A stretch of 6,327 nt of DNA, taken from Thermoanaerobaculia bacterium. GTDB lineage: Bacteria > Acidobacteriota > Thermoanaerobaculia > Gp7-AA8. Below, in pieces: positions 1 to 6,192 of the stretch (positions are counted from its first letter, which is position 1; each line of letters opens with the position of its first letter). The position numbers and the translations under genes were made by a program. Location of the stretch: assembly GCA_023700825.1 (NCBI GenBank), contig JAMPYE010000266.1:1-6327 (forward strand), read 5' to 3'. The notes under the pieces were generated by a model. It saw only the letters and a program-made list of their open reading frames with translations, was not told the origin of the DNA and ran no database searches.

Positions 1-20
1 AACCCAACGGGACGACAACC

Positions 21-596
21 ATGCCCAAAATTGAGCACAACAATTCGATTATCGGCCGGAAATACGCCGACCTCCCTGGCCAGGGCGCTGAGAAGGGCGC
101 CCTCACGCTTCCCGGCGAACGCGCGCGCGCAATGGAGCCCGGCGAGGAGAGCATTCTGCTCACCACGCTCGAGACGGCAATGGGCTGGGTGCGCGGCAAC
201 TCGCTCTGGCCGATGCCGTTCGGCACCGCCTGCTGCGCCATCGAGATGATGTCGATGCTCGCCTCGCACTACGACGTCGCGCGCTTCGGCTTCGAGGTCG
301 TCCGGTTCTCGCCGCGTCAGGCGGACCTGATGATCGTCGCCGGCACGATCGTCGACAAGATGGGGCCGGTACTCAAGAAGATCTACGACCAGATGCCCGA
401 GCCCAAGTACGTGCTCGCCATGGGCGCCTGCGCAACCTCGGGCGGCTTCTACCGCGCGTATCACGTCATGCAGGGCATCGACGAGATCGTGCCGGTCGAC
501 ATCTGGGTTCCCGGATGCCCGCCCACTCCCGACGGGCTGCTGTACGGCATCCTGAAGCTCAAGGAGAAGATCGAGCGCGGGGAGATCCGGCGATGA
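21..596 (+). CDS. nuoB: NADH-quinone oxidoreductase subunit B (complex I, cluster N2 subunit)
   Basis: This is the 191-aa complex I subunit that carries the terminal Fe-S cluster N2, which passes electrons to quinone at the junction of the peripheral and membrane arms. The four expected cluster cysteines are visible: the adjacent pair C71-C72 in GTACCAIEMM, C137 in GACATSGG, and C166 in PGCPPTPDGLLYG. The conserved RFSPRQADLMIVAGT stretch at about 95-109 is intact. The family core starts near residue 40, so about 38 residues form an N-terminal extension. An internal ATG (M38, position 132) is an alternative start, but it has no ribosome binding site; the ATG at 21 has only a weak upstream GGGA. 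The stop codon overlaps the nuoCD start (ATGA), indicating translational coupling. nuoA, the usual upstream neighbour, would lie outside the window. The function is secure; the start is less so. Confidence 0.96.
   Translation: MPKIEHNNSIIGRKYADLPGQGAEKGALTLPGERARAMEPGEESILLTTLETAMGWVRGNSLWPMPFGTACCAIEMMSMLASHYDVARFGFEVVRFSPRQADLMIVAGTIVDKMGPVLKKIYDQMPEPKYVLAMGACATSGGFYRAYHVMQGIDEIVPVDIWVPGCPPTPDGLLYGILKLKEKIERGEIRR
579..585 (+). promoter_or_regulatory. Ribosome binding site of nuoCD, inside the nuoB 3' end
   Basis: GGGGAGA lies within the last codons of nuoB, with eight bases between the GGGGAG core and the ATG at 593. This supports 593 as the nuoCD start rather than the longer open frame beginning at 515, which would overlap nuoB by 82 bases and add 26 residues (rich in R and A) unlike any NuoC N-terminus. 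Confidence 0.65.
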
Positions 597-2368
597 GCAC
601 CCCAACGAGATTCAGTTCCATGCCCTACACGGGGCCCGCGCCGACGAACCGCAAGCCGTTCGTGCCTGCCGGGCTCGAGGCGATCGACAAGCGCTGCGAC
701 GAGATCCAGGCGAAGATCGCCGCGCCTTACGTCACCGCCGTCCCCGGCCAGGACCTGCCGACCTTCGTCGTCGAGCGCGAGAAGATCGTCGACGTGCTCC
801 GGAAGCTCAAGGAAGACACCGAGCTTCGCTTCGAGCTTCCGATCGACCTGTTCGGTGTCGACTACCCGCGCCGCCCCGAGGGGCGCTTCGACGTCGTCTA
901 CCAGCTCTACTCGATCAAGAACAACGATCGCGTCCGCCTCGTCGTCCACACGGACGAGGACAAGCCGGTGCCCTCGTCGCTCCCCGTCTTCCAGGGCTTC
1001 GACTGGTTCGAGCGCGAGGCGTTCGACATGTACGGCATCAGGTTCGACGGGCACTACAACCTCCGCCGGATCCTGACGCACGAGATGTTCCAGGGGCATG
1101 CGCTCCGCAAGGACTACGACCCGGCGCAGCGCTGGCTGCTGACCGAGAAAGACGTCGCCAAGATCGTCCCGGTGGTCGAGCACCATCCCGAAGACTCCGA
1201 CTTCGAGCAGGTCACGCTGAACCTCGGCCCGTCGCATCCGGCGACGCACGGCACGCTTCGCATCGTCGTCACGCTCGACGGCGAGAAGATCATCGGCGCC
1301 GACACCGAGATCGGCTACCTGCACCGCTGCTTCGAGAAGATGGCGGAGACGCACACGTACCAGCAGGTCATCCCGTTCACCGACAGGCTGAATTACTGCT
1401 CCGCCATCATCAACAACGTCGGCTATAGCCTCGCGGTCGAGAAGCTGCTCGGAATCGAGGCGCCGCCCCGCGCGCAGTACATCCGCCTGGTTCTCTCCGA
1501 GTTCATGCGCATCGCCGACCACCTGGTCTGCATCGCGACGAACGTGCTCGACATGGGTGCGCTGACGAACTTCTGGTACCTCTACCAGCCCCGCGAAGAG
1601 ATCTACCAGCTCGTCGAAGCTTGCTGCGGCGCGCGCCTGCTGCCGACGTACACGCGCATCGGTGGGCTCTCGGTCGACGCTCCCGCCAACTTCCTGGACA
1701 TGGCGAAGGCGCTCGTGAAAAAGCTGCCGAGCCACATCAACGACGCGGAGAAGCTGCTCCTGCGCAATCGCATCTTCCTCGAGCGCGTCGACGGGATCGG
1801 CGCCATCACGCGCGAGAGCGCGATCAACCACGGCTACACGGGGCCCTGCCTCCGCGCGACGGGCGTTCCCTACGACGTGCGTAAGGCAAAGCCGTACATC
1901 GGCTACGACACGTACGACTTCGACATCCCGGTCGCCGAGGGCGGAGACACTCTCGCTCGCACGCTCGTTCGTCTCGAGGAGATGCGCCAGTCGCTGCGCA
2001 TCCTCCACCAGGCGATCGAGCGCGGCCTCCCGGCCGGCCCGGTGATCGTCGACGACCCGTACGTCGCCCTTCCTCCGAAGGAGAAGGTCTACAACGAGAT
2101 GGAGTCGCTGATCTACCACTTCAAGCTGATCATGCACGGCATCCAGCCGCCGGTCGGCGAGACCTATTTCGCGGTCGAAGGCGGCAACGGCGAGCTCGGG
2201 TATCACATCGTTTCGGACGGCTCGAAGAATCCGTACCGCGTGCGCGTGCGCCCGCCCTGCTTCGCGGTCTACCAGGCATTTCGGAAGATGATTGTCGGCC
2301 AGACGATTGCCGACGCGATCGCGACCCTCGGATCGCTGAACATCATCGCGGGAGAGCTCGACCGCTAG
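593..2368 (+). CDS. nuoCD: NADH-quinone oxidoreductase subunit C/D fusion
   Basis: This 591-aa protein fuses the 30-kDa (NuoC) and 49-kDa (NuoD) subunits of complex I. Residues about 1-50 form a Pro-rich leader. Residues about 55-185 are the NuoC domain, ending in the 30-kDa signature FEREAFDMYGIRF...LRRILT (139-162). A short linker leads to NuoD from about 205. NuoD opens with LGPSHPATHG, where H219 matches the quinone-pocket histidine. TDRLNY follows, where Y268 matches the quinone-binding tyrosine. The protein ends with the typical ATLGSLNIIAGELDR, so it is complete. The Cys pairs that bind Ni-Fe in related hydrogenase large subunits are missing, which supports complex I rather than a membrane hydrogenase. 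It sits between nuoB (ATGA overlap) and nuoI (30 bp). The C-D fusion is known from E. coli and several other bacteria; it makes an unfused pair caused by a missed stop unlikely, because the frame is continuous through the linker. Confidence 0.96.
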   Translation: MSTPTRFSSMPYTGPAPTNRKPFVPAGLEAIDKRCDEIQAKIAAPYVTAVPGQDLPTFVVEREKIVDVLRKLKEDTELRFELPIDLFGVDYPRRPEGRFDVVYQLYSIKNNDRVRLVVHTDEDKPVPSSLPVFQGFDWFEREAFDMYGIRFDGHYNLRRILTHEMFQGHALRKDYDPAQRWLLTEKDVAKIVPVVEHHPEDSDFEQVTLNLGPSHPATHGTLRIVVTLDGEKIIGADTEIGYLHRCFEKMAETHTYQQVIPFTDRLNYCSAIINNVGYSLAVEKLLGIEAPPRAQYIRLVLSEFMRIADHLVCIATNVLDMGALTNFWYLYQPREEIYQLVEACCGARLLPTYTRIGGLSVDAPANFLDMAKALVKKLPSHINDAEKLLLRNRIFLERVDGIGAITRESAINHGYTGPCLRATGVPYDVRKAKPYIGYDTYDFDIPVAEGGDTLARTLVRLEEMRQSLRILHQAIERGLPAGPVIVDDPYVALPPKEKVYNEMESLIYHFKLIMHGIQPPVGETYFAVEGGNGELGYHIVSDGSKNPYRVRVRPPCFAVYQAFRKMIVGQTIADAIATLGSLNIIAGELDR

Positions 2369-2389
2369 TCCGCGGGCCGCGAGCGAACT

Positions 2390-2396
2390 GGAGAAG
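2390..2396 (+). promoter_or_regulatory. Ribosome binding site of nuoI
   Basis: GGAGAAG lies in the 30-bp gap after nuoCD, with five bases between GGAG and the ATG at 2399. This is a standard Shine-Dalgarno and fixes the nuoI start. It contrasts with the deformylase and HAD genes, which have no such motif. Confidence 0.65.
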
Positions 2397-2398
2397 AC

Positions 2399-3061
2399 AT
2401 GGGCGTCATCAAGATCGAGCGCAGGAAGCAGTCGTTCATGGAGCGGCTCTACATCCCCGAGACCGTCAAAGGGATGTTCGTCACGCTGCGCCACCTGATC
2501 CACAATCTGCTCAACTACAAGGATCTGCCGATCATCAACTACCCGGAAGTGAAGCGCGTCTACAGCGAGCGCTTCCGAGGGCGGCACATTCTCACCTCGC
2601 GCGAGGACGGAACCACGCGCTGCGTCGCCTGCTACATGTGCTCGACCGCCTGCCCCGCCGAGTGCATCACGATCGAGGCGGGAGAGGACGATCGCACGCG
2701 CGAGAAGTTCCCGACGCGCTACGAGATCGACCTGCTGCGCTGCGTCTACTGCGGCTACTGCGTCGACGCCTGCCCCGAGGACGCGATCTACATGACTCGC
2801 GACTACGAGCTCGCAATCGACACGCGCGCGCGGTCGGTGGTCGGCCTCCGCGATCTGGTCGTTCCGCCGAACATGCCGACCGAGCCGATGGGCTGGCGCC
2901 CGTATTACGGCGAGATCCGCAAGGAAGGCACGGCCGGGGGCACCGGTCGCGGCCAGGAGATTCGCGCTGCCGCATTCGGCGACGAGGCCGCGCCCAATCC
3001 CGAGCTCTACAAGGGCGAGGCGCGCCCGAAATCCGAAGCGGACAGCCGGCAAGGAGCCTGA
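2399..3061 (+). CDS. nuoI: NADH-quinone oxidoreductase subunit I (2x[4Fe-4S] ferredoxin-like)
   Basis: This 220-aa peripheral-arm subunit holds clusters N6a and N6b, which hand electrons to N2 in NuoB. Both motifs are complete: C75-C78-C81-C85 followed by Pro (CVACYMCSTACP) and C115-C118-C121-C125 followed by Pro (CVYCGYCVDACP). The N-terminal part (about 15-65), with an amphipathic MFVTLRHLIHNLL stretch, is typical of NuoI and docks it to the membrane domain. The segment NMPTEPMGWRPYYGEIRK (about 159-176) is followed by a roughly 40-residue Gly/Ala/Glu-rich tail that looks disordered and longer than usual. nuoI follows nuoCD directly; nuoE, F, G and H, often found in this interval, are absent. 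The 3' end carries AAGGAG, a possible ribosome binding site for the next gene. Confidence 0.95.
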   Translation: MGVIKIERRKQSFMERLYIPETVKGMFVTLRHLIHNLLNYKDLPIINYPEVKRVYSERFRGRHILTSREDGTTRCVACYMCSTACPAECITIEAGEDDRTREKFPTRYEIDLLRCVYCGYCVDACPEDAIYMTRDYELAIDTRARSVVGLRDLVVPPNMPTEPMGWRPYYGEIRKEGTAGGTGRGQEIRAAAFGDEAAPNPELYKGEARPKSEADSRQGA

Positions 3062-3070
3062 TCCCGCACG

Positions 3071-3532
3071 ATGAAGCCGCTCCAGACGACGCCACGCGAG
3101 GTTCTGCTCGACGCGATCCGGTCGGAAGTCGAGAGCCGCGAGATCCTCACGCAGCTCGCCGAGCGCGCCGCGACGACCCCCGTGCGCAAGCGGCTCCTCG
3201 AGCTCGCCGACAAGGAACTGCTCCACCGCGCCCGCATGGAAAAGAAATACCGCGACGAGATCGGAGAAGAGCCGCCCGAGCCCGCCCCGGTCAGGATCAC
3301 GCTCTCCGACGATCTCGTCGAGCTCGACATGCGCCGCGCGCTCAAGTTCGTTCTCGACCGCGAGCGCGAGGCCGAGGGGAACTACCGGTTCCTCGCCGAG
3401 CGCGTGCCTAACACCGAACTCGGCTCGCTCTTCCACGAGCTCGCCGAGATCGAGTGGAAGCACAAGACGGAGATACAGCTCGAGTACGACCAGGCCGTGC
3501 AGAATCCGGACGACTTCTTTGCCGACATGTAG
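3071..3532 (+). CDS. Rubrerythrin-like di-iron ferritin-family protein
   Basis: This 153-aa soluble protein is predicted to be a four-helix bundle. It has the full rubrerythrin-type di-iron ligand pattern: E19 in helix 1 (AIRSE), E49-xx-H52 in helix 2 (ELLH), E98 in helix 3 (VLDRE), and E128-xx-H131 in helix 4 (EWKH). The spacing and the paired ExxH motifs match the ferritin-like/rubrerythrin diiron fold. There is no rubredoxin CxxC domain, so it would need an external electron donor if it is a peroxidase. Other possible roles are iron handling or oxidase-like chemistry. It begins nine bases after nuoI and is probably in the same transcript; the nearest Shine-Dalgarno (AAGGAG, 3051-3056, inside nuoI) is 14 bases from the ATG, rather far. 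The link to complex I suggests oxidative-stress or iron management near the Fe-S-rich subunits, but that is inference. A GTTGTTA heptamer array starts 10 bases after its stop. Confidence 0.8.
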   Translation: MKPLQTTPREVLLDAIRSEVESREILTQLAERAATTPVRKRLLELADKELLHRARMEKKYRDEIGEEPPEPAPVRITLSDDLVELDMRRALKFVLDREREAEGNYRFLAERVPNTELGSLFHELAEIEWKHKTEIQLEYDQAVQNPDDFFADM

Positions 3533-3542
3533 CCTGTTGGCG

Positions 3543-3564
3543 GTTGTTAGTTGTTAGTTGTTAG
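3543..3564 (+). repeat. Heptamer array A: three perfect GTTGTTA units plus G
   Basis: Three exact tandem GTTGTTA units followed by G lie just behind the ferritin-like gene. The preceding seven bases (GTTGGCG, 3536-3542) may be a decayed fourth unit. Seven is not a multiple of three, so successive units place TAG in all three + frames (3548, 3555, 3562) and TAA in all three - frames. The array therefore closes all six reading frames in 22 bp. It is low in GC compared with its surroundings. It forms a perfect 15-bp inverted repeat with array B. Confidence 0.9.
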
Positions 3565-3666
3565 ACGGGCGGCGAGAGGACATTGGGTCGCGCAGTATCA
3601 AGGCGTTGGAACAATGGCTCGAGCTCGTCCAAACTGGTCGCCCCTTCGTCGCAGCTGAAAACACGG

Positions 3667-3685
3667 GGCCACGGCCATCGTGGCC
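3667..3685 (+). other. GC-rich hairpin GGCCACG-GCCAT-CGTGGCC
   Basis: A perfect 7-bp stem with a 5-base loop lies within the intergenic element. It is followed by AACGTCTGG and not by a T run, so it does not look like a standard rho-independent terminator. It lies 37 bases before the deformylase start, so it could also affect that gene's leader. Confidence 0.4.
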
Positions 3686-3700
3686 AACGTCTGGAATTGC

Positions 3701-3715
3701 CTAACAACTAACAAC
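3701..3715 (-). repeat. Heptamer array B: two TAACAAC units before the deformylase start
   Basis: CTAACAACTAACAAC reads as two TAACAAC units on the + strand, which is the GTTGTTA repeat on the - strand. It ends seven bases before the deformylase ATG, where a Shine-Dalgarno would be expected; none is present (spacer CCTTCGA). The TAA at 3702-3704 is the closest upstream in-frame stop of the deformylase gene, so the array bounds its start. Confidence 0.85.
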
Positions 3716-3722
3716 CCTTCGA

Positions 3723-4229
3723 ATGATCCTCAAGTGCTCCCGACTCGGTCACCCGGTGCTCCGCGAGCGATCTGCCGACGCGGCGGCCGACGACATCCGG
3801 CAGGGCCGCTACGAAGACCTCGTCGAAGACATGTTCGAGACGATGGTCGCGTACCGCGGCGTCGGCCTAGCCGGCCCGCAGGTTCATCTGCCCCTGCGCG
3901 TCTTCGTCTTCGACTCGAAGGAGCGTGACGACGGACGAGGCGCCTGCCCGCGGCGCGGCGTCGTCTTCAACGGTGTCTACGAACCGGTGGGCGACGCGAA
4001 GGTCGTCGAGTGGGAAGGCTGCCTCAGCGTGCCCTTCCTCGGAGGGCAGGTCCCGCGCTTCGACAAGGTCCGCCTTCGCGGCCTGGACCGCGAGGGACAG
4101 CCGATCGACTGGCTCGCCGAAGGCTTCGTCGCCCGGATCTTCCAGCACGAGGTCGACCACACCCACGGGCACGTCTACCTCGACCGGATGCCCGATCTCA
4201 CGACGCTCGGCTACACGCTCGTGCTGTAG
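3723..4229 (+). CDS. def: Peptide deformylase-like metallohydrolase
   Basis: This 168-aa protein has all three peptide deformylase motifs: GVGLAGPQ (46-53; canonical GxGxAAPQ), EGCLSVP (98-104) and QHEVDH (141-146). Predicted metal ligands are C100, H142 and H146, the catalytic base is E143, and Q53 would stabilise the transition state. It would remove the formyl group from nascent protein N-termini in the cytosol. Departures from the usual form include Gly for the second Ala of motif 1, HEVDHTHG in place of HExDHLxG, FNG where NP is usual (82-84), and a charged insert around 65-78. These, and the absence of fmt as a neighbour, suggest a secondary or divergent deformylase rather than the housekeeping one. 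The start is firm: the family begins at ILKCSRLGHPVLR and an in-frame TAA lies 21 bases upstream. The 3' end overlaps the convergent MFS gene by 19 bp. Confidence 0.88.
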   Translation: MILKCSRLGHPVLRERSADAAADDIRQGRYEDLVEDMFETMVAYRGVGLAGPQVHLPLRVFVFDSKERDDGRGACPRRGVVFNGVYEPVGDAKVVEWEGCLSVPFLGGQVPRFDKVRLRGLDREGQPIDWLAEGFVARIFQHEVDHTHGHVYLDRMPDLTTLGYTLVL

Positions 4230-5452
4230 TCGGGCGTGACTTTGTCGTTCCCGACCGTTTCGGCACGGGTCAGCCGCACGAGCCCGTACGCCAGGACGAC
4301 TCCGACCGCGACGCACACGGCCTGCCCGTAGAACGATCCCGCCGACCCGAAATAGTCGAACAGCACACCCGCCATCATCGGACCGATCACCCGCGCCAGC
4401 GATCCCATCGCTGACGAAAGGCCGAGCACGCTCCCCCGCTGATCCGCGGGTGCGACCTTCGACACGTGCGCGTTGATGGCGGGATAGCAGAAGCCCTGTC
4501 CGATCGCGAGGAAGAACGCCACGCCGAAGAGGAGCGGCACCGAGTAGATCCATGGGACGATCACGAGCCCGATGAGCGTCGACGTCCCACCGATCAGCGC
4601 CGTCCCAGGATCACCGAAGCGCCGCGTCACCCTGCCGATCACGCCTCCCTGGATCAGCGCGACGATGATGCCCATGAAGCCGAAGAAGTAGCCCAGCTGT
4701 TTGGGACTGAATCCGAAGCGCGCCCGGCCGTGAAGCACGACGGTGGGCTCGAGCGCGGAGAACGAGAGGATCAGAAGCGCGAGTGCGGCGATCGCAAGCG
4801 AGAGCCTTCGGTCGCGAAGGATGATCTGCCAGATCTCCCGGTCGAACTGCGGCGGCCGCCGGCGTCTCGGCGCCGCAAGCGAAGGCTTCCACGATTCCGG
4901 GAGCTTGAAGATCGCGATGAGCGCCGCGGTGCCCGAGAGCGACGCCGCGAGCAGCCCCGGCAGGAAGTTGCCGTGCATCCCGTGCGACATCCCGAGGTCG
5001 GCCAGAATGCCGCCGGTTGGCGGGCCGAAAATGAAACCGAGCCCGAACGCCGCTCCGATCAGGCCCATCCCTTTCGAACGGTTCTCCGGGGTGGTGGAGT
5101 CGGCAACGTACGCCTGAGCCGTCGCGATGTTCGCCGCGCAGATGCCGGAGACGATGCGAGCGAGCATCAGCATCGGGATGTTCTCCGAGAACGCGAAGAT
5201 CGCGTAGCCGATCACGTTCCCGCAGAGCGCCCCGATGATCACGGGCCGCCGTCCGATACGGTCCGAGAGCCTCCCCCAGATCGGGGCGAAGAAGAACTGC
5301 ATCAGGGAAAAGCTCGCGAGGATCGCCCCGAGCATGAGCCCGCTCGCCCCGTAGGTCTGCGCGTAGAACGACAGGAGCGGCACGACGATGCCGAATCCGA
5401 GCAGGTCGATGAAGACCGCCAGGAAGAGGACGAGAAGGGAGCCCTTTTTCAC
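4211..5452 (-). CDS. MFS transporter, TetA-like drug:H+ antiporter (DHA1) type
   Basis: This 413-aa inner-membrane protein has about 12 hydrophobic segments (near 7-28, 40-58, 70-88, 94-115, 130-152, 162-182, 215-240, 250-272, 283-303, 304-324, 343-365 and 373-394). TM1 holds FIDLLGFGIVVPLL, the D-G-P pattern seen in TetA-type exporters. The loop between TM2 and TM3 holds motif A, GRLSDRIGRRP (60-70). R99 lies in the LARIVSG motif B. TM5 carries the antiporter motif C, GLGFIFGPPTGG (137-148). A basic loop (RRRRPP, about 196-201) separates the two halves. It probably exports a small hydrophobic compound in exchange for protons; the substrate cannot be predicted. The start codon is GTG (5450-5452 reads CAC on the + strand) with no evident Shine-Dalgarno. 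It lies 39 bp downstream of the HAD gene on the same strand, so the two are probably co-transcribed. Confidence 0.9.
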   Translation of the reverse strand: MKKGSLLVLFLAVFIDLLGFGIVVPLLSFYAQTYGASGLMLGAILASFSLMQFFFAPIWGRLSDRIGRRPVIIGALCGNVIGYAIFAFSENIPMLMLARIVSGICAANIATAQAYVADSTTPENRSKGMGLIGAAFGLGFIFGPPTGGILADLGMSHGMHGNFLPGLLAASLSGTAALIAIFKLPESWKPSLAAPRRRRPPQFDREIWQIILRDRRLSLAIAALALLILSFSALEPTVVLHGRARFGFSPKQLGYFFGFMGIIVALIQGGVIGRVTRRFGDPGTALIGGTSTLIGLVIVPWIYSVPLLFGVAFFLAIGQGFCYPAINAHVSKVAPADQRGSVLGLSSAMGSLARVIGPMMAGVLFDYFGSAGSFYGQAVCVAVGVVLAYGLVRLTRAETVGNDKVTPDYSTSV

Positions 5453-5491
5453 GGCGCGGAGTTTAGCGTGGGGCCGCGCTTTTCGCGAGCC

Positions 5492-6181
5492 TCATCGCCC
5501 GAGAATCGCATTCAGAACCTCGGGGCACGGCTCGAGGGTCTCGAAAAAGTGAGTCGGGCCTTCCGCCAGCAGCGCCTCGGCGGCAGTCGGCCCGGTCGGC
5601 ACCGCGATCGAGATGGCGCCGTGCGGCACCGCGCAGCGGACGTCGTAGATCGAGTCGCCGATGATCACGACATCCTCCCTCGCGATGCGCTCCCCGGTCC
5701 GTTCGACGGCCCGGCGGGTCGCGATCGGGGGAAGCTCCGTCCGCACCGCCGAATCGCTGCCGAACGCGCCGAACGGAAAGTAGCCGTTGAGCTCGTGCGC
5801 CCCGAGCTTGATTCGCGCTCCCGGCTCGATGTTTCCGGTCAGAAGCCCGAGAACGACACGCTCGTCGTTCATGAGCAGCTCGAGCAACTCCACGACTCCA
5901 GGCATGAGGCGGATTCGCGCGGCCGAAACGCGCGCTCGCATCTCCCGTAGGTAGACATCCCAGAGTTCGGCCAGCTTCGACTCGACTTCGTCGGCCGGAT
6001 ACCCGGCGTCCCCGAGCACGATGTGGGTGATCTGCGGATCGGTCAGGCCCGAGAAGTCATACGGCCGAAGGGAGCGCTCGTGGCCGTAGGTCTCGCGAAG
6101 CGCGATCCCGTAAGCCTCGCGGGCAACGCCGTCGTCGCGAAGGATCGTACCGTCGATGTCGAAGAGTGCGAGGCGGGTCAT
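5492..6181 (-). CDS. HAD-superfamily hydrolase, phosphoglycolate phosphatase-like
   Basis: This 229-aa cytosolic phosphatase has the four HAD motifs: DIDGT (8-12; nucleophile D8, acid/base D10), LLTGN (113-117; T115), K125 in ARIKLG, and GDSIYD (175-180; D176 and D180 for Mg2+). The helical cap lies between motifs I and II (about 18-90), which is the C1-type layout of Gph and beta-phosphoglucomutase relatives. The likely reaction is dephosphorylation of a small phosphorylated metabolite; phosphoglycolate is a plausible but unproven substrate. The C-terminal AVPTGPTAAEALLAEGPTHFFETL fits the Gph-like family end. The ATG at 6181 is preceded by a C-rich 11-base spacer and heptamer array C, with no Shine-Dalgarno. 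An in-frame TAA inside the array (6197-6199) limits the start. It is the first gene of a probable two-gene transcript with the MFS gene. Confidence 0.88.
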   Translation of the reverse strand: MTRLALFDIDGTILRDDGVAREAYGIALRETYGHERSLRPYDFSGLTDPQITHIVLGDAGYPADEVESKLAELWDVYLREMRARVSAARIRLMPGVVELLELLMNDERVVLGLLTGNIEPGARIKLGAHELNGYFPFGAFGSDSAVRTELPPIATRRAVERTGERIAREDVVIIGDSIYDVRCAVPHGAISIAVPTGPTAAEALLAEGPTHFFETLEPCPEVLNAILGR

Positions 6182-6192
6182 GGGGGGGCGGG

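Larger units (their letters stand above)
3543..3715. other. Intergenic element bounded by inverted heptamer arrays
   Basis: GTTGTTAGTTGTTAG at the left and CTAACAACTAACAAC at the right are exact reverse complements over 15 bp and enclose 136 bp. The spacer shows no convincing coding potential. It holds a 7-bp GC hairpin and a weak TTGGA/TCCAA pair (3606-3610 and 3628-3632). Possible readings are a small non-autonomous repeat element, a structured transcript between the nuo operon and the deformylase gene, or simply two independently placed heptamer arrays. No transposase or clear target-site duplication is visible. The sequence alone does not decide between these. Confidence 0.4.

Noticed and set aside
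515..592. A longer nuoCD start at 515
   Set aside because: It would overlap nuoB by 82 bases; the ATG at 593 has a good ribosome binding site and the usual ATGA overlap.
593..2368. NuoD domain as a [NiFe]-hydrogenase large subunit
   Set aside because: The N- and C-terminal CxxC metal-binding motifs are absent, and the complex I quinone-site His and Tyr are present.
2638..3411. A 257-codon plus-strand frame across nuoI and the ferritin-like gene
   Set aside because: It is an Arg/Ala-rich out-of-frame reading of two recognised genes.
461..3463. A 1000-codon open frame on the minus strand opposite nuoCD, nuoI and the ferritin-like gene
   Set aside because: It is antisense to four well-conserved genes, its product is a monotonous mix of R, D, V, E, L and A without any domain, and strong G/C third-position bias readily opens such antisense frames.
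3667..3685. The hairpin as a rho-independent terminator of the nuo operon
   Set aside because: No T run follows the stem, and it lies 134 bases beyond the last nuo-side stop codon.
3543..3715. The heptamer arrays as a CRISPR array
   Set aside because: Units are only 7 bp, directly abutting with no spacers, and no cas gene is present.
3680..3928. An 82-codon frame through the intergenic element into the deformylase gene
   Set aside because: The product becomes an Arg/Pro-rich shadow of the deformylase and has no recognisable start context.
4466..5950. A 494-codon open frame on the plus strand opposite the MFS and HAD genes
   Set aside because: It spans two clear minus-strand genes, is extremely rich in R, E and D, and shows no fold or motif; it is a shadow of codon bias.
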